A stretch of DNA of 64,000 nt. It comes from Rhizobium sp. Root1203. Lineage in GTDB: Bacteria; Pseudomonadota; Alphaproteobacteria; Rhizobiales; Rhizobiaceae. Location of the stretch: contig NZ_LMCW01000034.1 of the NCBI RefSeq assembly GCF_001424945.1, positions 27,324 to 91,323 of the forward strand, written 5' to 3'. Within the stretch, counting starts at the first letter, position 1. Each line of letters opens with the position of its first letter. Positions 60,458-64,000 of this stretch are shown piece by piece. A program made the translations under genes and the position numbers. Under the pieces are notes generated by a model. It worked only from the letters and a program-made list of their open reading frames with translations. It searched no databases and was not told the origin of the DNA.

Positions 60458-62146
60458 ATGTACATCGAACGCCTTATCGACCAGGGAACCGGCCGCGAGC
60501 CGGCCGATATCGTTCTGAAGGGCGGGCGGTTCTTCGATCTTGTGACCGGCGAACTGGTGCAATCGGATATTGCCATCTGCGGCGACCGCATCGTCGGCAC
60601 CTGCGGCGATTACCAGGGCGAAACCGAGATCGATATTGCGGGCCGCATCGTCGTCCCCGGCTTCATCGACACGCATCTGCACATCGAAAGCTCACTGGTG
60701 ACCCCGCACGAATTCGACCGCTGCGTCCTGCCCTATGGTGTCACCACCGTCATTTGTGATCCGCACGAGATCGCCAACGTGCTCGGCACCGAGGGCATCC
60801 AGTTCTTCCTGGATTCGGCGCTGGAGACGATCATGGACATCCGCGTCCAGCTCTCTTCCTGCGTCCCCGCCACCCATCTTGAGACGTCGGGCGCGGACCT
60901 GCCGATCGAAAAGCTATTGCCGTTCCGCGATCACCCCAAAGTCATCGGCCTGGCAGAGTTCATGAATTTCCCCGGCGTGATCCACAAGGATCCGATCTGC
61001 ATGGCCAAGCTCGCGGCCTTCCAGGGCGATCACATCGACGGCCATGCACCGCTGCTGTCGGGCAACGACCTCAACGGCTACCTCTCAGCCGGCATTCGTA
61101 CCGAGCATGAATGCACCACCGCCGAAGAGGCATTGGAGAAGATCCGCAAGGGCATGCACATCCTCGTGCGCGAAGGTTCCGTCTCCAAGGACCTGGAAGC
61201 CCTGATCCCCATCATCACCGAGCGCCTTTCGCCTTTCATTTCCCTTTGCACAGACGACCGCAATCCGCTCGACATCGCCGAACAGGGGCATCTCGACTAC
61301 GTGATCCGCACGGCAATCCGACAGGGCGTCGCGCCGCTTGCCCTCTACCGCGCCGCCTCGATCTCGGCCGCTCGCGCTTTCCACCTCAGCGACCGCGGCC
61401 TCGTCGCGCCGGGCTGGCGTGCCGACCTCGTCGTCGTCGACAGCCTGGAGAACTGCAAGGCCGAGATGGTCTTCTCGGCCGGACGCAACGTAAATGCCGA
61501 GCTCTTTGCTACCCGCAGGCCGGTCGCGCCCGTCGGCCTTGACAGCGTCAAGGCGAGGCCTGTCAACGCCGCCCATTTCGGCGTGCCGGTCGCCGATGGT
61601 GAAACGCCCGTCATCGGTGTCATGCCTGGCAAGATTATCACCGAACACCGCCGTTACCTGCTGCCGGTCGAGGGCAACCAGACATCCGTCGACCTTGCCA
61701 ACGACATCATCAAGGTCGCGGTCATCGAGCGCCACGGCAAGAACGGCAATCACGCCAACGGCTTCGTCCAGGGCTTTGGACTGAAGAAGGGCGCAATCGC
61801 CTCGACGGTCGGCCATGACAGCCACAACATCTGCGTTGTCGGTGTCAGTGAAGACGACATGGCGCTCGCCGCCAACCGTCTTGGCGAGATCAAGGGCGGC
61901 TTCGTGGTGGTCGAAGATGGCAAGGTCACCGGCGAGATCGCACTGCCCGTCGCCGGGCTGATGAGCCTCGAACCCTATGAGACCGTCCGCGACACGCTCC
62001 ATCACCTCCGACAGGCTGCCTATGCGCTCGGCACGACGCTGGAGGAGCCTTTCCTGCAAGTCGCATTCCTGCCGCTGCCCGTCATTCCGCATCTCAAGAT
62101 CTCGGACAAGGGCATGGTGGACGTCGATCGTTTCTGTCTGTTGTAG
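60458..62146 (+). CDS. ade: Adenine deaminase
   Basis: A 562-residue amidohydrolase. Start at 60458 with AGGAAGGAC upstream. Metal-site motifs are PGFIDTHLHIESSLVTPHEFDRCVLPYGVTTVICDPHEIANV, GLAEFMNFPGV, DGHAP and LCTDDRNPLDI, followed by the C-terminal NGFVQGFGLKKGAIASTVGHDSHN. These are specific to Ade, which deaminates adenine to hypoxanthine with Mn or Fe. Full length. No purine operon partners nearby. Adenine from MTA or 5'-deoxyadenosine turnover would be a substrate, but a link to the distant mtn locus is only speculation. Confidence 0.95.
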   Translation: MYIERLIDQGTGREPADIVLKGGRFFDLVTGELVQSDIAICGDRIVGTCGDYQGETEIDIAGRIVVPGFIDTHLHIESSLVTPHEFDRCVLPYGVTTVICDPHEIANVLGTEGIQFFLDSALETIMDIRVQLSSCVPATHLETSGADLPIEKLLPFRDHPKVIGLAEFMNFPGVIHKDPICMAKLAAFQGDHIDGHAPLLSGNDLNGYLSAGIRTEHECTTAEEALEKIRKGMHILVREGSVSKDLEALIPIITERLSPFISLCTDDRNPLDIAEQGHLDYVIRTAIRQGVAPLALYRAASISAARAFHLSDRGLVAPGWRADLVVVDSLENCKAEMVFSAGRNVNAELFATRRPVAPVGLDSVKARPVNAAHFGVPVADGETPVIGVMPGKIITEHRRYLLPVEGNQTSVDLANDIIKVAVIERHGKNGNHANGFVQGFGLKKGAIASTVGHDSHNICVVGVSEDDMALAANRLGEIKGGFVVVEDGKVTGEIALPVAGLMSLEPYETVRDTLHHLRQAAYALGTTLEEPFLQVAFLPLPVIPHLKISDKGMVDVDRFCLL

Positions 62147-62216
62147 GAGGTCCCTCCAGCGAGCCGTACGTCGATCGTTGGCGACCATGGATACTGATTG
62201 ATCCTGCCCCCGCGAG

Positions 62217-63395
62217 CTACCAGGCCGGAAACGGATCAGCGAGGTCGCGCCAGTCGCTCGGATCCGCGCTGGCCAGGCAGTCGTCCAGCGCAGCGCGGAC
62301 GACGGCCTCGTCCATGCTGACCCCGATGAATACGAGTTCCTGCCGACGGTCGCCCCATGCGCTGTCCCAACGGCTCTGCAGATACTCCTGAAACTCCGGG
62401 TGCGGTGGCCAATCCTGTCGGGGAACGACCGCCCACCAAAGCCCCATCGGCTCGCAGCGACGCTGGACCCCTGCGGCCGACATCAGACCCACATGCTGCG
62501 GACGAGTGGCAAGCCAGAAATGGCCCTTGGCACGAAGCACTCCCGGCCAGGGCTTGTCGAGGAACGACCTGAACCGTGCTGGATCGAACGGACGCCTTTC
62601 GCGATAAACGAAGCTTAATACGCCATATTCCTCGGTCTCCGGAACGTGGGAGCCCGGACTATAAAGCTCCTTGTGCCACAAGGGATGAGCGGATGCCTTT
62701 GCTTCGTCGAAGAGGCCGGTATCGAGGACAGCTGTAAGAGGAACATCGCCGAAATCCGTTTCTATCAGGCGCGCATCGGGGTTGAGCGCAGCAACCACCT
62801 TGCGGACTTCGGCGCGCGTTGGCTCGGTCGCATCCGCGATCTTGTTGATCACGATCACGTCGGCAAATTCGATCTGGTCGACCAGGAGGTCGATCAGCGT
62901 CCGCTGGTCTTGTCCGTCGCTCTGCAGGCCGCGGTCGCGCAAAAGGTCGGCGCTGCTATAGTCGGCCAGGAGGCTCGCCGCGTCGACGATGGTTACCATC
63001 GTGTCGAGCCTCGCAAAATCGGATAGGGAAATCCCGTTCTCGTCACGAAAGGAAAAGGTAGCCGCGATTGGGCGCGGCTCTGCGATGCCTGTCCCCTCGA
63101 TCAGCAGATAGTCATACCGCTTTTCTTCGGCCAGACGCCGCACTTCGGTGAGCAGGTCGTCGCGAAGGGTGCAGCATATGCAGCCGTTGCTGAGTTCAAC
63201 GAGCGTCTCCGTCGTATGCGATAGATTGGCGCCACCGTCGCGAATGAGGCTTGCGTCGATGTTCACCTCGCTCATGTCGTTGACGATGACCGCGACCCGC
63301 AAGCCCTCGCGATTTGTCAGGATGTGGCTGAGCAGCGTCGTTTTGCCCGCGCCCAGAAATCCGGCGAGCACGGTCACCGGTAGCCGATCGGTCAT
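62217..63395 (-). CDS. CobW/YeiR-family GTPase (metallochaperone type)
   Basis: A 392-residue G3E GTPase. ATG 63395 with GAGG upstream; the longer frame to 63473 is not supported. Walker A GFLGAGKT (12-19), metal motif NGCICC (Cys72, 74, 75), EGTGIAEP (switch), NKIAD (base specificity), then a C-terminal CobW-C domain (FVYRERRPFDPARFRSFLDKPWPGVLRAKGHFWLATRP). Members deliver zinc or cobalt to target enzymes, often under zinc limitation. No clear Zur box was seen in the upstream gap. Confidence 0.92.
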   Translation of the reverse strand: MTDRLPVTVLAGFLGAGKTTLLSHILTNREGLRVAVIVNDMSEVNIDASLIRDGGANLSHTTETLVELSNGCICCTLRDDLLTEVRRLAEEKRYDYLLIEGTGIAEPRPIAATFSFRDENGISLSDFARLDTMVTIVDAASLLADYSSADLLRDRGLQSDGQDQRTLIDLLVDQIEFADVIVINKIADATEPTRAEVRKVVAALNPDARLIETDFGDVPLTAVLDTGLFDEAKASAHPLWHKELYSPGSHVPETEEYGVLSFVYRERRPFDPARFRSFLDKPWPGVLRAKGHFWLATRPQHVGLMSAAGVQRRCEPMGLWWAVVPRQDWPPHPEFQEYLQSRWDSAWGDRRQELVFIGVSMDEAVVRAALDDCLASADPSDWRDLADPFPAW

Positions 63396-63507
63396 GTCCT
63401 CTTTTCCCCTCGTCCACATCCCTTGCCTGCGAAAATCAGCCGGTGCCCATTCAGATCGGCCGGTGCCGCACAAACCATTTGTTTTCCTATCGGCCTCATC
63501 GGATCGT

Positions 63508-64000
63508 TCAGGTTACAAGCTGCGGCCGGAAGACAACGTCGGCATAGTAGTTGGCGGAAGCGAAGGTATTGGTCGGGAATAGGCCTGCTGTGGCGGACCC
63601 GCCGTAGGCATAGACCCCGTTGCCTCCCGCAGTGGCGCTCGACGGGGCCGTCAGCGGGCCGTTGGAGGCGGCATTGGCAAAGAAGTTGTCGGTGGCCACG
63701 TAGGCGCCGGTCGTGTGGTACGACGCGACATAGGTGGTGTTGGCGGTGATGGAGACGGGTGTCGCCAGGGCCACCGTCTGCCAGCCACTGGTGCCGGTCG
63801 CGGTCCACAGGTCCAGCACATCCTGGCCGGTGTCGTTGGCGCTGCGGTAGAACTTGAGGGCCGTAATTTCACCGGCGACATTCGACTGGAACTTGACGCC
63901 GACCTCCAGTTGCTGACCGTCGTTTAGGTTGGTCTGGGCCGGTGTGCTGGTCGCACCGAAGAGGCTGTAGGTCACGGGCGGTGCCGTCGACACGGCGATG
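63508..64000 (-). CDS. DUF4082 domain protein, C-terminal part (5' end beyond window)
   Basis: The frame runs from the window edge to a stop at 63508, about 164 residues. It contains one DUF4082 module: VTYSLFGATSTPAQTNLNDGQQLEVGVKFQSNVAGEITALKFYR, TSGWQTVALATPVSITANTTYVASYHT and YYADVVFRP at the end. Such modules occur, often repeated, in large secreted surface or carbohydrate-associated proteins with cadherin- or Ig-like domains. Rich in Thr/Ala/Ser. The rest of the protein is outside the window. Confidence 0.8.
   Translation of the reverse strand, partial: IAVSTAPPVTYSLFGATSTPAQTNLNDGQQLEVGVKFQSNVAGEITALKFYRSANDTGQDVLDLWTATGTSGWQTVALATPVSITANTTYVASYHTTGAYVATDNFFANAASNGPLTAPSSATAGGNGVYAYGGSATAGLFPTNTFASANYYADVVFRPQLVT

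Noticed and set aside
61085..62188. Long minus-strand frame opposite adenine deaminase (367 residues)
   Set aside because: Shadow of ade; no recognisable motif.

Overview
The window reads as alphaproteobacterial DNA of the order Rhizobiales (Rhizobium/Sinorhizobium/Agrobacterium type). The basis is high GC content, RbsABC-type and CUT1 sugar importers with ROK, SorC and GntR regulators, and small rhizobial families (DUF1127, DUF982, DUF992, DUF882, CsbD, CspA). The density of catabolic operons suits a chromid, megaplasmid or accessory chromosomal region. I saw no rRNA, tRNA, CRISPR array, replication origin or intact insertion sequence.

Layout. 1-5.4 kb: a minus-strand sugar-type operon (ROK regulator, M20 amidohydrolase, two tandem paralogous binding proteins, permease cut by the window edge). 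5.5-8.4 kb: a methyltransferase, a cold-shock protein and a DUF882 peptidase-like protein. 8.4-21.1 kb: the most interesting region. A tightly packed minus-strand operon (mtnK, mtnA, split transketolase, RuBisCO-like protein) diverges from an RbsABC-type importer, and a class II aldolase/short-chain dehydrogenase fusion with a SorC regulator lies beyond it. The regulator's own promoter and the divergent promoter share an operator-like motif. The genes suggest uptake and breakdown of 5-methylthioribose, 5-deoxyribose or a related pentose, with two alternative downstream branches.

21-36 kb: single genes and short operons. These include a decayed TRAP permease, a luciferase-like monooxygenase, a quinone-oxidoreductase-like gene divergent from an HxlR regulator, a SARP/TPR regulator, exonuclease III, polyphosphate kinase 2, a second cold-shock cassette nearly identical to the first including its leader, and a three-gene operon (M20 amidohydrolase, Ldh2-type reductase, proline-racemase-family protein) that looks like hydroxyproline metabolism. 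Several very small genes follow, one of them a 59-residue Cys-rich protein.

36-57 kb: two glycan or amino-sugar operons. The first holds a CUT1 importer with ATPase, a ROK regulator, a TIM-barrel isomerase and a GH38 alpha-mannosidase, with a divergent Gfo/Idh/MocA dehydrogenase. The second holds a fused NanE-NanK enzyme, a CUT1 importer without its own ATPase, a ROK protein and a GntR regulator with a clear palindromic operator. A broken nanM-like sialic acid mutarotase lies next to it. Together they suggest use of host or plant glycoprotein sugars (mannosides, ManNAc, possibly sialic acid).

57-64 kb: an intact and a frameshifted MarR regulator, a perfect 21-bp palindrome in front of a ClC chloride channel, a membrane-anchored unknown protein, adenine deaminase, a CobW-type GTPase and the C-terminal end of a DUF4082 protein that runs off the window.
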